A stretch of 21,788 bases of DNA from Rhizoclosmatium globosum (taxonomy: Eukaryota > Chytridiomycota > Chytridiomycetes > Chytridiales > Chytriomycetaceae), in NCBI GenBank assembly GCA_002104985.1, contig MCGO01000386.1:1-21788 (forward strand). The letters run 5' to 3'. The first letter of the stretch is position 1; the number at the start of each line of letters is the position of its first letter. The notes beneath the pieces are model-generated. The model worked only from the letters and a program-made list of their open reading frames with translations, was not told the DNA's origin and searched no databases. This document shows, one piece after another, positions 1 through 10,847 of this stretch. The translations under genes and the position numbers were made by a program.

Positions 1-2000
1 CGTAAACAGATACCAAGCTATCGGTCGTGAGTTCTCAGCGGAAGATAAAGCAACGTTGAGATACTATGGTCAAACTGTCCTTCAATTTGCAGCTGTCTCT
101 GGAAAACCCAAGATTGTTGAGTATCTCTGCAACCGTACACCTGCAGACACAAAGGTGTCGATCAAGTCACAAAAAATAACGTATTGCATCTTTTGGCCAA
201 GAACAAAGGTCTGAAGAAGCATGGACTTTCGACGAATGTTCCAGTTCTTGAAGAACGTGAATCCGAATTTGTTGAATCAGTTGAACGAGGCAAACCAAAC
301 GCCGTTGGGGGTTGGATTAAGTGAAGGGAATGTGAATGTTGCTTGAGGCTGTGAAGGATGTGCTTTGGGACGTGAGTATTTCAATTTATATCATAGGCTA
401 TAGATTGAATTATTACAATTATCATCGGATTAGTTTGACAAGGTGTGTCGATACCGTGTTCCATTGAACGAATTGGATCCACTGTTCAATCGCGATGATA
501 GCGAAGTTGGAAAGAATGTATTGCTGAACCTGTATCAAAGTGTCAAGAAGGCGTTCAGCGAAGAATCCGAAAAGAAGCATGCCAGTCTCATTGAAATGGC
601 TGTGTATCACCACGACAAGGATATCATCTGTCACCCCGTTATTGATACGATTCTCCGATACAAGTGGAAACTATACGCTCAATACTTTTTCCTCGGCCGT
701 TTCGTCACCGCCCTTGTCAACGTCTTACTATTCTTCACCCCCGCCGTCGCGATGCAACCAAACACACTTGCTGACCGTCGTCACTATGATTTAACAAACA
801 GCCACGTTGACAAAGTCCGCCTCGCATTTGAGATCCTCACGATCCTTGGAACTCTGTACACATTCTTTGTCTCCTGGCACGACACATTCAAAAAGTATAA
901 CCTCATCACCAACATTACGCGTTGGTCGTTTGGCCTCTTGGTCTTTTTCGTCCCCTTAATCCGCCTCTTTGCAGTGGACGAATCCGTCGGTTTGAACGCG
1001 GAGAATGTTTGTATTGGAATCGCGGCGATAATTGGGTGGATCCATCTTGTTCGTTTTGCCAGAGGGTTTGAGGCTGTGGGTCCGCTGATTGAAGTCGTCA
1101 CGCAAATCTGTTTCAAGGATTTCTTTCAATGGCTTGTGATTTATATTCCGTTGACGGTTGGGTTTGGAACTGCGTTGTTTTTGCAAATGCAGACGGCGGG
1201 GGTACGGGCTGTGGAAGCTGGGAATGTGTTGGCCGAGGATTGGGATACTAATTTTGGGGCAGTGTTGTCAGCGGTTCGGTTCCAGTTTCAGCAGGAACAG
1301 TATAGTGATTTCCAATTTGGTGGGATTCCTGGGTTTGCGATTGCATTGTTCATGACGTATGGGTTCCTGGCGACGTTGTTGTTGGCGAATATTCTGATTT
1401 CGAAGCTGGTTGATACTTTTGAAAGGATTCATGATGATGCGAATCGAGAGTGGAAGTTGGATCTTGCTAGATTGATCTTGAGTGAGTTTGTCTTCATTTT
1501 TGTGAAAAAGGATCTGATTATTTTGTGCACAGGCATTGATTTACGACTCACTCCTGATCAAAAAACTAAATACCTCAAAGATTTCGGGTTTGAGGTTGAC
1601 GAAAAAAATGCAATTGCTCAAAAAGGGAATGAGAAGGTGAAGGTGCTTCAAGTAAGTTTATCTTTGAGGTGCATTTAATACATATTATTCTAATGCAAAC
1701 ATTTGATCTTTAGTTTACCGAGCGCCGCCATGACGAGGAAGACGAAGCAGACGAGAAGCTTCTTGGAAAGAAAGGCAGCACAAAAGGCGAACGAAGCTTG
1801 AAAGTACAAGTTCTTCAAGTTGTTGTTGGAAGAACATATCCCATTCCAACTGAAGAGAGAAATATGACGATGTAACTAAATCCGCAGATGAATTGAGGCA
1901 TTTTAGAGGGTTCGAAAAGGAATGGAAAGCTTTCCTAGTCTTTATTGGATTCCGAAGTGCCGAGACGGCAAAGAAATTGGATTTAAAGAAGCACGATTGA
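1..2000 (+). CDS. TRPV-like ankyrin cation channel, copy 1 (5' partial, frame-broken)
   Basis: Predicted plasma- or organelle-membrane cation channel, a tandem paralogue of the gene at 2096-4381. Exons by comparison with that copy: before 371 (ankyrin repeats), 434-1481 (six membrane segments and pore), 1533-1651, 1714-2000. The C-terminal side of S6 carries EWKLDLAR, matching the TRPV TRP-box pattern (WKLxRA). The pore region reads FQQEQYSDF. The 5' end lies outside the window. The frame breaks near 152, 222, 341 and 1860. The breaks at 152 and 1860 are each mended by one extra base in an A run; the other two need +1 or -2. No stop interrupts the long exon 434-1481. It could be a young pseudogene, but the breaks look like those in essential genes of this window, so sequence error is more likely. 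The intron at 1652-1713 is absent from the paralogue. Channel family is confident, ion selectivity unknown. Confidence 0.85.
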
Positions 2001-2095
2001 TGGATCGGGTTGTTATCTGGAATCATTTATTACGTAGATAGAAATAAACAGAAGTTCTCTGAAAAAGTGGAGATATTAAATTGCCGCATTCAAAA

Positions 2096-4381
2096 ATGCA
2101 CCCTCCGCCGCGGAACCCAAACCACCATGTCATCCAAGTCACTCGGCAAAGTACCTCCGAATTAAATCTAACTGAAATCGATGAAACCGAGCACGGCCTT
2201 GTCGTCAGGAACCACCGTGCCCAATCAGATCTCTTATTGAATCATCCAATGTGGGCGGCCGTTGCCCACGGGAGCCTCGAAGCGATCAAAACAGAAACCG
2301 AGAAACCAACTGAAAAAGGTATCGGCCCCTGCGGCCTTGTCGAGCGTGGCGGCGAAGGCGAAACCATCCTTCATGTCGCAATCCTTAAACAGAGGCCATT
2401 TGAGATCATTCAGTGGATCGTGACTACTTTCCCAACCCTGGTCAATGTTCCATATGCTGGAAAGAGGTACTTTGGAGAGACGGCGTTGCATCTCGCTGTG
2501 GTGCAGGCTGAAGATCATAGCCCTGCTGAACACAAGAAAAGTATTGTGAGGTTGCTGATTGAGCATGAGTATGTACTTGTCGACTTGATTTTATTGGCAG
2601 TCTAATTTCGAATTGTTTTGTGTAGAGCGGACCCAAACATATCTCTTGCTACTGGTACTGAGTTTGCGAGCATAGATCAAGGGACACTTCGTTATTACGG
2701 TCAATCTGTCTTGCATTTTGCTGTGGTTTCGGGGAAACCGTTGATTGTCGAGTATCTTGTCAGTAACGATGCTGATATCATGAAAGATGATGGTGTTGAT
2801 CAAAACAACGTATTGCACTTGTTGGCTAAAAACATTGGCATGAAGCGTGATGTATTTACGAAAATGTTCCGGTTTTTTAAGACGTTAGAGCCCAAGCTGT
2901 TAGCTATGGAGAATGCGAAGGGACAGAATCCCTTGACACTTGGAATTGTGAACCATAATGCGAATATCCTTGAAGCTGTAAAAGATATACTGTGGGATGT
3001 GAGTAGCTATTTTTTTCTAAATAACAGACTTATGATCGTTATCCAGTTCGATAAAGTCTGTCGTTACCGTGTACCTCTTAACGGGCTAGATCCCCTCCTT
3101 ACACCCCATGACAAAAAGAACCATCATAGTTTGATTCAAATGGCTGTTGAGAACAAGGACAAGGATATCCTTACGCATCCAGTCATTGATACCCTCCTCA
3201 AGTACAAATGGAAACTCTACGCGCAGTACTATTTCCTTGGACGGTTACTCCTCGGAACTATCCTCATTGTCGTCTTTTTCACGCCTGCGATTGCAATGCA
3301 ACCACCTACATTCGAAGACCGTCGGTCGTATGATATGTCCACGACGGAAGACCGTGCGCGATTATCGTTTGAAATCTTGACGCTTCTTGGTGGACTGATT
3401 CTCATGTACTTTTCGTCAAATGACGTGTTCCGAAAATGGAATGTGTTTGATAATTTCTGGAGATGGTCTTTTGGAATTACGGTGCTCAGTGTTCCAGTGA
3501 TCCGTGCGGCTGCACCTGTTTCAGTTGGAATTCATATTGAGAATGTGGTTCTTGGTGTAGCGGCTATTATTGGTTGGATCTATCTCCTCAGTTTCGCGAA
3601 AGGGTCGCAAAAGATTGGTCCGCTTGTTCAAATTGTGGCGACGATTGTATCCCATGATTTCATTCAATGGCTTGTGATTTACGTTCCGATTACGGTTGGG
3701 TTCGGGACGGCCATGTTTTTGCAGTTGCAGGATATTCCGGATTCGGATTGGAATACCAACTTTGGATCGTTTTTGACCGCGATTCGGTTTATTTTTCAGG
3801 AAGAGTCGTATGCGGAGTTTAAGCAGGGTAAAATGCAAGGCTTTTCAATTGGGCTTATGGTTGTATATGGGTTTCTCGCGACACTCTTGCTGTCGAATAT
3901 TTTGGTTTCCAAACTGGTTAATACGTTTGAACGGATTCACGACGATTCGGAGCGAGAGTGGAAGTTGGATTTAGCGCGTGCTATCTTAAGTAAGTTTCTA
4001 TCCATTTTAGACGTAATCGCCTTATTCCTTGAATTAGCCATCGATTTACAAATGGCGGACCATACCAAGCAAAAGTACATTGAACAAATGGGTTTTCATG
4101 TCATTGAGATCTCCAACGGACTTCGAAAGGAAAGCGTCGAGAGATACTTCCAATTTACAGAAAGAACTGAACCTGATGGGAATGGAAATATCACATCTGA
4201 AGTGTTGCAGGTTGTTGTAGGTCGGAAATACTTGGAAGTAGTTGGCAAAGAGAAGACGGATAAATATGAGGAAGAAGTGAGAACTGGAGAGCAGCTAGAA
4301 CACTTTAGAGGGTTGTGGAAGGAATGGATTGCGTTCTGGGAATTCTGGGGATTTATTTCTCCAAAGCACTTCAAGAAGTGA
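2096..4381 (+). CDS. TRPV-like ankyrin-repeat cation channel, copy 2
   Basis: Exons 2096-2568, 2626-2998, 3047-3989 and 4038-4381 give an unbroken protein of about 710 residues. ATG 2096 is the first in-frame ATG and lies 95 bases after the stop of copy 1. The N-terminal 80-280 hold ankyrin-type repeats (GETALHLAVV, GQSVLHFAVVSG, NNVLHLLA). About 340-580 hold six hydrophobic segments with a re-entrant pore stretch before S6. After S6 comes EWKLDLAR, like the TRPV TRP box. Known family role: polymodal Ca2+-permeable sensory channels that assemble as tetramers. In this gene the stimulus and selectivity are unknown, and the TRPV-type GMGD filter is replaced by FQEESYAEF. Two introns (2999-3046 and 3990-4037, both 48 bases) are stop-free multiples of three, so their removal is inferred from GTGAGT/GTAAGT donors and the paralogue alignment. 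Alternative label: generic ion-transport-domain protein. Confidence 0.9.
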
Positions 4382-4494
4382 TGAGCAAGAGACGTGGAAT
4401 GATGAAACTAGATTATAGATAACAACGTTAGGTTTGAACATATAAAGATACCTTCTTTTACTGGTTGCAAACTGTTTATTTCCCTAATTTCCCA

Positions 4495-6247
4495 CTAAAA
4501 AGCAAAAACCTTAAAGAATCTCGCCAATCCTTCCACCTCCTCCACAATCTCCCGTCTCAACCCAGCACCACTATCAGCAGTAGCCAACAAAGGCCCAACT
4601 TTACTCTCCTTCCACCCCGCCCACACCTTCTCAACACCCACCCGATTCTCCTTCCCAACAACCAACACGAAAATCGCATCAAACCCACCCGCCCCAGGAA
4701 CTCCACACATCACAACCCCCTTCTCCTTCGCAATCTCATCAAGAAGCCGGGTCTGCGACTCCGGCTCCACAGGTACACCCGCAAGCCTCGACATCTCTTG
4801 CAAATGTTTACGCACATTCAGGAACGCAGCGTGTACCGCCGCAAAGTGCTTTGTGACGGCGGATGTGGACGTGGACCATGTCTCTGCATGTGTGGTTTTG
4901 ATTTGGGCGAGGGTCTTTGCGTATTCTTTTGGGGATGTGTGGGAGGTTGTGTGGAGGGTGCGCAGGGTTTCGGCGATGAGGAGGTTTTGGGTGTGGAGGG
5001 ATTTCCAGAGGGTTTTGCCTGGTTTTTTTTTCGGTTTAGGGTGGAAATGGAGGATAGGGGGGGTGGACTTACATTCTTTGGGGTTCTTGGTACGCCACTC
5101 TAGGATTCCTTTTACGAGGGATGGGGTGCTGCTTCCGGCGTCGACGTCTGCTAACATTAATTCAACACCTGGAGGTAACTGAACTCTCTCGACTTTGGAG
5201 TCCCATTTGTCGCTTTGAATAACCTCGAGGATGCGGGAGCCAGGAACTCCGTAGATTGTAGATGCTTCACACTCAGACATGAGGGCGTCAAGGACTGATG
5301 GTGTGAAACGCGTGTATGTGTGGGATCCGTACACTGCGGAAGAAACGTCGAAGCCGGACCCGATTTTACCTTGAGCAAGGCAGTGGATGAATTGGGAAGT
5401 GTTGTGTGCGATGCGGAGGGCGTCGGTGTGGTCGATTTCTTCTGTGGATGTTGTGGAAGGGGTTTCGACAGATTTTTTGGCAGAGGCGTGCTTTGAACGT
5501 CCACGTTTACGCTTTTTGAAGGTGGAGTAGTTTGAGTTGCTGGAGTTGGGTCTGGGAGTGCGATGACGTCAAAGTGCTGGAGGAGGGCGGCAACGAGGGA
5601 CGTGATCATGGCTGCGGAGGAACCAAGGCCTGTTTTGTGGACATTTGCAATTGTTGTGAGAGTGTGGCAGAAGGGATCGAGTGAGGCAAGCGACGACGAG
5701 GTAAGGGGAAGATTCAGGGATTCAAGCTGAGATCAGATAGGGTTAAGAGCCTTGTCCAATGTGATCCAAGGAGATGAATTTACCTGAGGTCGCTGAGAGT
5801 AAAAGTCATTGTGGCCAACGATGCAAATATCAAGATTGGACTTTGGGGGAAAGTTGGCATCAAAGGCACTTGGATTTGCGGCCTTTGCGAGTTTGAGGGA
5901 AAGGGCGACGGCGTATTCAACGTACTTGTTTCTGATTATTCAATTAATGGTAGTGTAGAAGTATTAGAGTGTGTTGTTATAGAATGATCATACCTATCAC
6001 TCCCTTCATTCTCCAGCTTAAGATCCTTTCCCACTCGATACACCCACTTCCCACCTTCAAACTGAGGCGATCGCACGACAATCCTCTTCTGCTTCCCGTC
6101 CTCTGAATCGACCGTTGAAACCGTTGAAACAAAGCGGGACGACGTGGCAGCAACAAGGCCACTGAACTCGTTAAACAGAACAAGATATCCACCACTAATT
6201 AGGACCTTGCCCGGCGCTGACACGCACGTCCGCTTTTGTTGCGTCAT
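4495..6247 (-). CDS. ERG8: Phosphomevalonate kinase (GHMP kinase, mevalonate pathway)
   Basis: Phosphorylates mevalonate-5-phosphate to the diphosphate in the cytosolic mevalonate pathway that feeds sterols and isoprenoids. Exons on the minus strand: 6247-5994, 5931-5784, 5726-5073, 5018-4495; about 526 residues. Family signatures in order: APGKVLISGGYLVL at the N-terminus, NDFYSQRPQ, the GHMP ATP-binding GLGSSAAM, AQGKIGSGFDV, and GVPGAGGFDAI near the C-terminus. The 54-base intron 5019-5072 is in frame and stop-free but has a GTAAGT donor, and its removal rejoins conserved sequence. The frame shifts once between GLGSSAA and AQGKIGSGFDV. It is mended either by one base in the T pair at 5519-5520 (minus strand reading TTC AAA AAG) or by a 56-base intron 5512-5567 with a poor GTCATC donor. 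The mended linker contains KKRKRGR. It shares a 105-base divergent promoter with POT1. Function is very secure. Confidence 0.94.
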
Positions 6248-6352
6248 TTTTTTGGGGTGGTGGATTCAATTTGGTTGGGATCAGGCCATTGGGTGCTGTC
6301 AAAAAGAAGAAGAAAGAAAGAGAAAAGAAAGAAAGAAAGAATACTGCCAATA
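6248..6352. promoter_or_regulatory. Divergent ERG8/POT1 promoter with purine tract
   Basis: Only 105 bases separate the two start codons. The tract 6301-6341 on the plus strand is almost pure A/G, a run of AAAG/AAAGA units. A regulatory role is inferred from position only; no factor site is recognised. Confidence 0.5.
6301..6341 (+). repeat. GA-rich simple repeat (GAAA-type)
   Basis: A 41-base run with only A and G, dominated by GAAA and GAAGA units, just upstream of the POT1 start. Imperfect microsatellite; slippage-prone. Confidence 0.8.
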
Positions 6353-8411
6353 ATGGACACTTCAGTCATCGACCACTTTCGCTCTCTTTCAGCTGTATCT
6401 CATGTATTTAAATTGCTTTATTAATGCATACTCTTGTATGAATCTGAAAGGGATTCCCAACTCACTCACAGACGACCCCAATCGACACACTCGTCCTCAA
6501 CCGCTTCTATTCAATCTTTGCCGTTGTTCGCGATGACAATGTCCGCGGGAAAAGCAGGAAAGGCGGTATGTTCGCAACTCATTCAAGAGTAGTCCAAGCA
6601 CTTTCCTTCCCTCTGAGTTAAACAAGCTTCCAAACTAATGCAATCCACTCAGACTATATGCTCACTATGGTTCTCTTGGATCCAACCGCAAAGGTTCCTC
6701 TCGGTGTTTCAATGTTTGCAAAGACTATCGACAGAGTGCCTGAAGAGTTGAAGGCAGGGACAGTCATCAAGTTGTCCAATTTGAAGGTAAGCTTGTTTGA
6801 GATGCGTGATGGTGGAGAAGGATGTAAGGGGTTGAACCAAGTCTCGGACACTGACTGACACTATCAAACCTAGATCCAGGAATTCAATGGGAAACTACAA
6901 GGATTATCGACATTCCAAACTACAATTAAGCAATACTACTTCACTGGTTCGACGATGGATCAAGAGGGCGATCCTGACTTTTCACTCGCGAAACACTTGC
7001 ATTCTTGGTACACGGCGCGTCTCTCTGGGAATCTTCAATCAGACACGACATTGATGACGAAAGGGCGACGAAATGTGTGGACAATCAGTCAATTGAAATC
7101 AGCCAGGGATTGTTTTGATCTGTATTGTCAGGTGAGCAGTAAATCCCTTGATCGTTGATCGATTTGCAAGAAATCTGGTTCTGACAATTTCTTTTTATTA
7201 TTTTTATATTAGGTCATGTGTGTGCAACAACAAGATGGGTTAGGTGGGATGGTGCTTCTTGTTTCGGATTTTACATCGGCCGCGTTTTCGTGAGCAGTTT
7301 TCTCGATTTCTTTTTGCGCGTAAATTAATGTCTAAGCAGGAACGGGGTTTCGATGCGCGATGAGTCGCTGTTATATTCTGTTGCCAAAGACTGCTTGAGA
7401 GTCACAATTTGGTACAGTGGCATCTAAAATAGGATATCAACTAAATCGAGCAATTTAAGGGACGACAATATGGACGTGGAAAATATGCTAAAGACAAACG
7501 AAGGTGGACCGACACTTGCACAGATTGAACGTGGAACGTACTTGTTTCTTCGAAACCTGTTTTCAAAAGACGCGAGAGATGCAGATGGAACTGCTACCAT
7601 TGAAGCGTCATTGCATTCTGAGCGGGGTGAGAAATCAATGGGTGGGCGATGGCAAATCTTGGATCGAGATCATATCGAAGTTAAAAAGATTCGGCGGTAG
7701 AGTTCTTTTTTGTTTATGTGTCACCACCATCTCATGCTTACATTACAGGCGAATGGAAGAACAAGGCTTAACAATCAACAAGGATTCCACAAATCTTACA
7801 GGTTCAACGAAAAACCCATACAAAGGCTTCAATCTTCTAACTTCCTTAAAACCTAACAGTAACACCTGCATATATCCCTCTCACGCCTCTCCGACAAATC
7901 CTTGATGAAAACCTTCAACTTCCCACACGATACAAATTCGAAGCAAGCGTTGTCGATCATCTCCCCACAAAACTCGAATACTTTTCGCGTGTCATGTGTG
8001 ACTACTGTGGATGTAGCTACAAAGACGGCATGTGTTCAAAGTGTGGAAACTCGGACACGGGACGCGTTCGATGGATGTTTTCGTTGTTATTGGGAGATGG
8101 AGCGGATTCGTTTGTGCCTGTGGTTGTTTCTGGAGATGATGCTGTGAGTTCAATTTTATTTGTTTCTTTGTTTTCTGAGGGTTTACTTGGTGTAGGATCA
8201 ATTTTTGAAGTTTGAGGCGAAGGATATGAAATCCGATCAGGAATGTTTGCAGAGGTTGAGGACGGCATTGTCGGGGCTGTGGGTAATCGGTGGGGAAGGG
8301 CAGGTGAGAGTTACGGGTGCAAGGAAAGCTATATTTTGTGTGCAGAGTTATCGTGTGGATGGGGTTGATGATGTGCGGTTTAAGCTTATTGCTACTGAAC
8401 TGATTTGGTAA
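6353..8411 (+). CDS. POT1: Protection of telomeres protein 1 (single-strand telomere binding)
   Basis: Binds the 3' single-stranded telomeric overhang through OB folds, protecting ends and controlling telomerase access in the nucleus. Ten exons: 6353-6394, 6472-6565, 6653-6786, 6874-7131, 7213-7289, 7340-7411, 7460-7696, 7749-7801, 7860-8143, 8196-8411. They join in frame to 488 residues. The N-terminal telo-bind OB fold resembles the family (DYMLTMVLLDPTAKVPL, VIKLSNLKIQEFNGKLQG). ARDCFDLYCQV then opens the second OB fold, and WDDNMDVE follows. The C-terminal part has a CX2C...CX2C cluster (CDYCGCSYKDGMCSKC), RWMFSLLLGDG, and an IFCVQSYRV ending that matches the human POT1 C-terminal OB/zinc region. 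ATG 6353 was chosen because an in-frame stop precedes exon 2 and exon 1 splices cleanly to it. Exon 10 contains a possible 42-base in-frame intron (8304-8345), kept as coding because it aligns with the family. Confidence 0.9.
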
Positions 8412-8494
8412 TATGGATATATATTTTGAGTTTTCGAGAGAATGGAAACAACAGGATTTATGAGGATAATTTGGAAAGAATGGAAAGGAAGAAC

Positions 8495-8962
8495 CTATTC
8501 ACCCTGTGTCTTCTTAAAAGCTTCCAGTTGTGCATCATATTCCGCCGCTTGATCTTTCAGCAGTTGATCGGTGTCCTTGCAATGTTTTATTTCGAGTTCG
8601 AGGCGTTTCCTCAACTCATTTGAGTCTCGTTGTACCTTTGCCAACGCATTGAGGATCATGTCCAACTCGTTTGACACATTCGAAGACATTTCGCACAGTT
8701 CTTCCAGGGTTTCCTTGTGGCGTTTGTTGATTCCAAGTGCGACTTTGTTGGTTTTCAAGTTTTCGATTTCCGTTGAAGTCCGCTTTCGCTTCGATTGAAG
8801 AGCCGAAGAAGGTGGCTGGGCGTCTTGAAAAGCGGGTTCGTTGAGAGCGATTGCGTCGGTGTTTGGCGGCCAAAGTGAACTAGATTGGCTTCGAGTTGAT
8901 CGCACTGGAACGCCGAACAACTCTTTGTCCGATCTTCCACGACCACAGTTGAAGCTATTCAT
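8495..8962 (-). CDS. Small coiled-coil protein of unknown function
   Basis: A single-exon frame of 155 residues starting at ATG 8962. I do not recognise the family. Residues 1-60 look disordered (Ser, Pro, Gln rich). SKRKRTS is a possible nuclear localisation signal. From about residue 62 to the end there is a long helical, charged stretch with heptad-like Leu/Ile spacing (LEELCEMSSNVSNELDMIL, LRKRLELEIK), so a coiled coil is likely. Size, basic motif and C-terminal coiled coil would suit a small nuclear or spindle/kinetochore subunit, but that is a guess. It shares a 70-base divergent promoter with the P450, and its 3' end faces POT1 83 bases away. The reality of the gene is supported by the coherent heptads and its neat fit between genes. 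Confidence 0.65.
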   Translation of the reverse strand: MNSFNCGRGRSDKELFGVPVRSTRSQSSSLWPPNTDAIALNEPAFQDAQPPSSALQSKRKRTSTEIENLKTNKVALGINKRHKETLEELCEMSSNVSNELDMILNALAKVQRDSNELRKRLELEIKHCKDTDQLLKDQAAEYDAQLEAFKKTQGE

Positions 8963-9032
8963 TGTTTATCTTGTTTTGGTGGGTCAAGTAGTGGTCAATG
9001 CGAGAAAGTGTGCAAAACCCTTTTCTTTGGAA
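8963..9032. promoter_or_regulatory. Short divergent promoter, coiled-coil gene / P450
   Basis: Seventy bases between two ATGs on opposite strands must hold both 5' leaders and core promoters, or transcripts overlap the neighbouring gene. No TATA box is evident. Confidence 0.4.
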
Positions 9033-10717
9033 ATGTCTTCTGTTGCGACAGTCCTTGGCACAGCAGTTGTCTTAATCGGAGCATATGTGGGCAAGACGTA
9101 CTGGCTGGCACTCCGTCGATCCGCAGAGTTCAGGCGATTGAACCCAAAACTCCACATTGAGACCATCTTGCTCGCTGGAAAGTCTGCCCTGCGATTGTTT
9201 GATATCCAGTGGCGCTGGTCTCCGATTGATCTCCAGTGGCAGATGAATTGGCTTCTCAGGAACAAGTTTGCTTTGTTTGAGAATCGGTAAATACGGAGGC
9301 CTTGTGCATGAATTGAGTGTTATCTAAATTATTGGTGTAGACATAATCAAATGTATGCTAGGTGTACGTCGGATACAACTACGGTTTTTATTGCCGAGCC
9401 CGCATTGATTCGAGAAGTGCTGCACCGCAACAAGGAGTTTGTGAAGCCGGTACATATGTACGGTGTTCTGCGTTTCTTCGGTATACATATCCGGCAATTA
9501 ATTTTTAAGGAATGACCAATCTATATGGACCATAGGTGATAATCTCGTGTCGACGGAAGGAGTTGATTGGAAGCGTCACCGAAAGATTGTCGCTCCTGCA
9601 TTCTCCGAACAAAACAATATTCTTGTACATGCAGCTTCAACGCGTATTGCTCAAGAGATGTTTGCTTCATGGGATAGAAACAAAACTGGTCCTCGAGTCC
9701 AAGTGTCCAAGGATATGACAAAATTCGCTCTTGCAATCATTTCTTCGGCTGGCTTCGGTATTGACTTTGCATGGCATGATATGAATGATAAAAATGTATG
9801 GCATGGACACTCGCTTTCGTTTAAAAATGCTCTTGAAATCGTTGTGCAACGCGCTGTTGCGTTTGCCGTTATGCCAAAAGTTTTGAAAATGTTGCCATTT
9901 AAATGGATGAAGGATACAAAAAAAGGTTATGACGAATTCAACCAGTATTTGGATGAGTTATTGGACAGGGAAGTTCCAGAACGTCCAAAGAACGTGAGTC
10001 AATCATAATTTCTTCTACTTATTAATATATTTTTAGATTGTTGAAATGCTATTAAAAGCTTCTCAAGAAGATTCTTCGGCCGGCCTTACCCGGCAGGAAC
10101 TCAAGGGAAATGCATTCGTGTTAATTTTCGCAGGGCATGAAACAACAGCAAACACACTATCGTATGCACTTGCCCTTCTTGCAATTTATCAAGATAAGCA
10201 AGAGTCATTGTACAAAGAAAGTATCAATGTCTTGGAAGAAAATCAAGCACCAGAATATTCAGACATTTCCAAGCTCACTTACGCCCTTGCCGTCATGAAC
10301 GAAACACTTCGCCATTTTCCTCAACCGTCAACCATACCAAAATACACGGCTGACAAAACACTCATCCTTGGCGATACTGTGCTTCCACCCAAGACTGTTC
10401 TCAGCTTTGCTACCGCTGCACTTCACATGCATACTGATATTTGGGGCCCAGATGCATCTAAATTTAAGCCGGAGAGGTGGAACGAAAAGAAGGAATCAAT
10501 GTTAGGATTCTTACCATTTTCTGAGGGGCCAAGAGCGTGTCTGGGAAAGCGGTTCGCACAGATTGAGTTTATCACGCTTTTAACCATGATTTCGGTGAGG
10601 TACAAGTGGTATGTCCCCGATGGTGTCACGGAAAAGGAGTTGTTGGAATCTGGAACGCTTTTGACTACTTATCCGCTTAAACCTATTGAGCTGATATTTA
10701 GTCGTAGATCAGTATGA
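9033..10717 (+). CDS. Cytochrome P450 monooxygenase, microsomal
   Basis: Haem-thiolate monooxygenase, probably anchored in the endoplasmic reticulum and fed electrons by P450 reductase; substrate unknown. Exons 9033-9286, 9341-9480, 9536-9993, 10037-10717 join in frame to 510 residues. A hydrophobic N-terminal anchor (VATVLGTAVVLIGAYVG) is followed by WKRHRKIVAPAFS (C helix), AGHETTANTL (I helix, about residue 316), ETLR (ExxR, about 373), FKPERW, and the haem loop PFSEGPRACLGKRFAQ with the cysteine near 453. All key residues are present. Resemblance is to the CYP3/CYP4-like fungal group, but no family number can be given. No biosynthetic cluster surrounds it. ATG 9033 was chosen because it places the membrane anchor at the N-terminus; upstream ATGs would add an unrelated extension that overlaps the opposite gene. 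Confidence 0.95.
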
Positions 10718-10847
10718 ATACATATGAATCATTTAGCTTGATACGATTTAAGGGTGGGTCGTGGGAGTGGAATTTGTAATCGCTTGAATCAATTGAACAA
10801 CCACCTGCCTCATTCCAACGCACAAAGTTTCTCTAAAACACCTCATA

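Noticed and set aside
4465..5103. 212-codon plus-strand open frame opposite ERG8
   Set aside because: Antisense shadow of the phosphomevalonate kinase exon with low-complexity composition and no recognisable domain.
8841..9032. Upstream in-frame extension of the P450 N-terminus
   Set aside because: It overlaps the coiled-coil gene on the other strand and would bury the membrane anchor; ATG 9033 puts the anchor first as usual.
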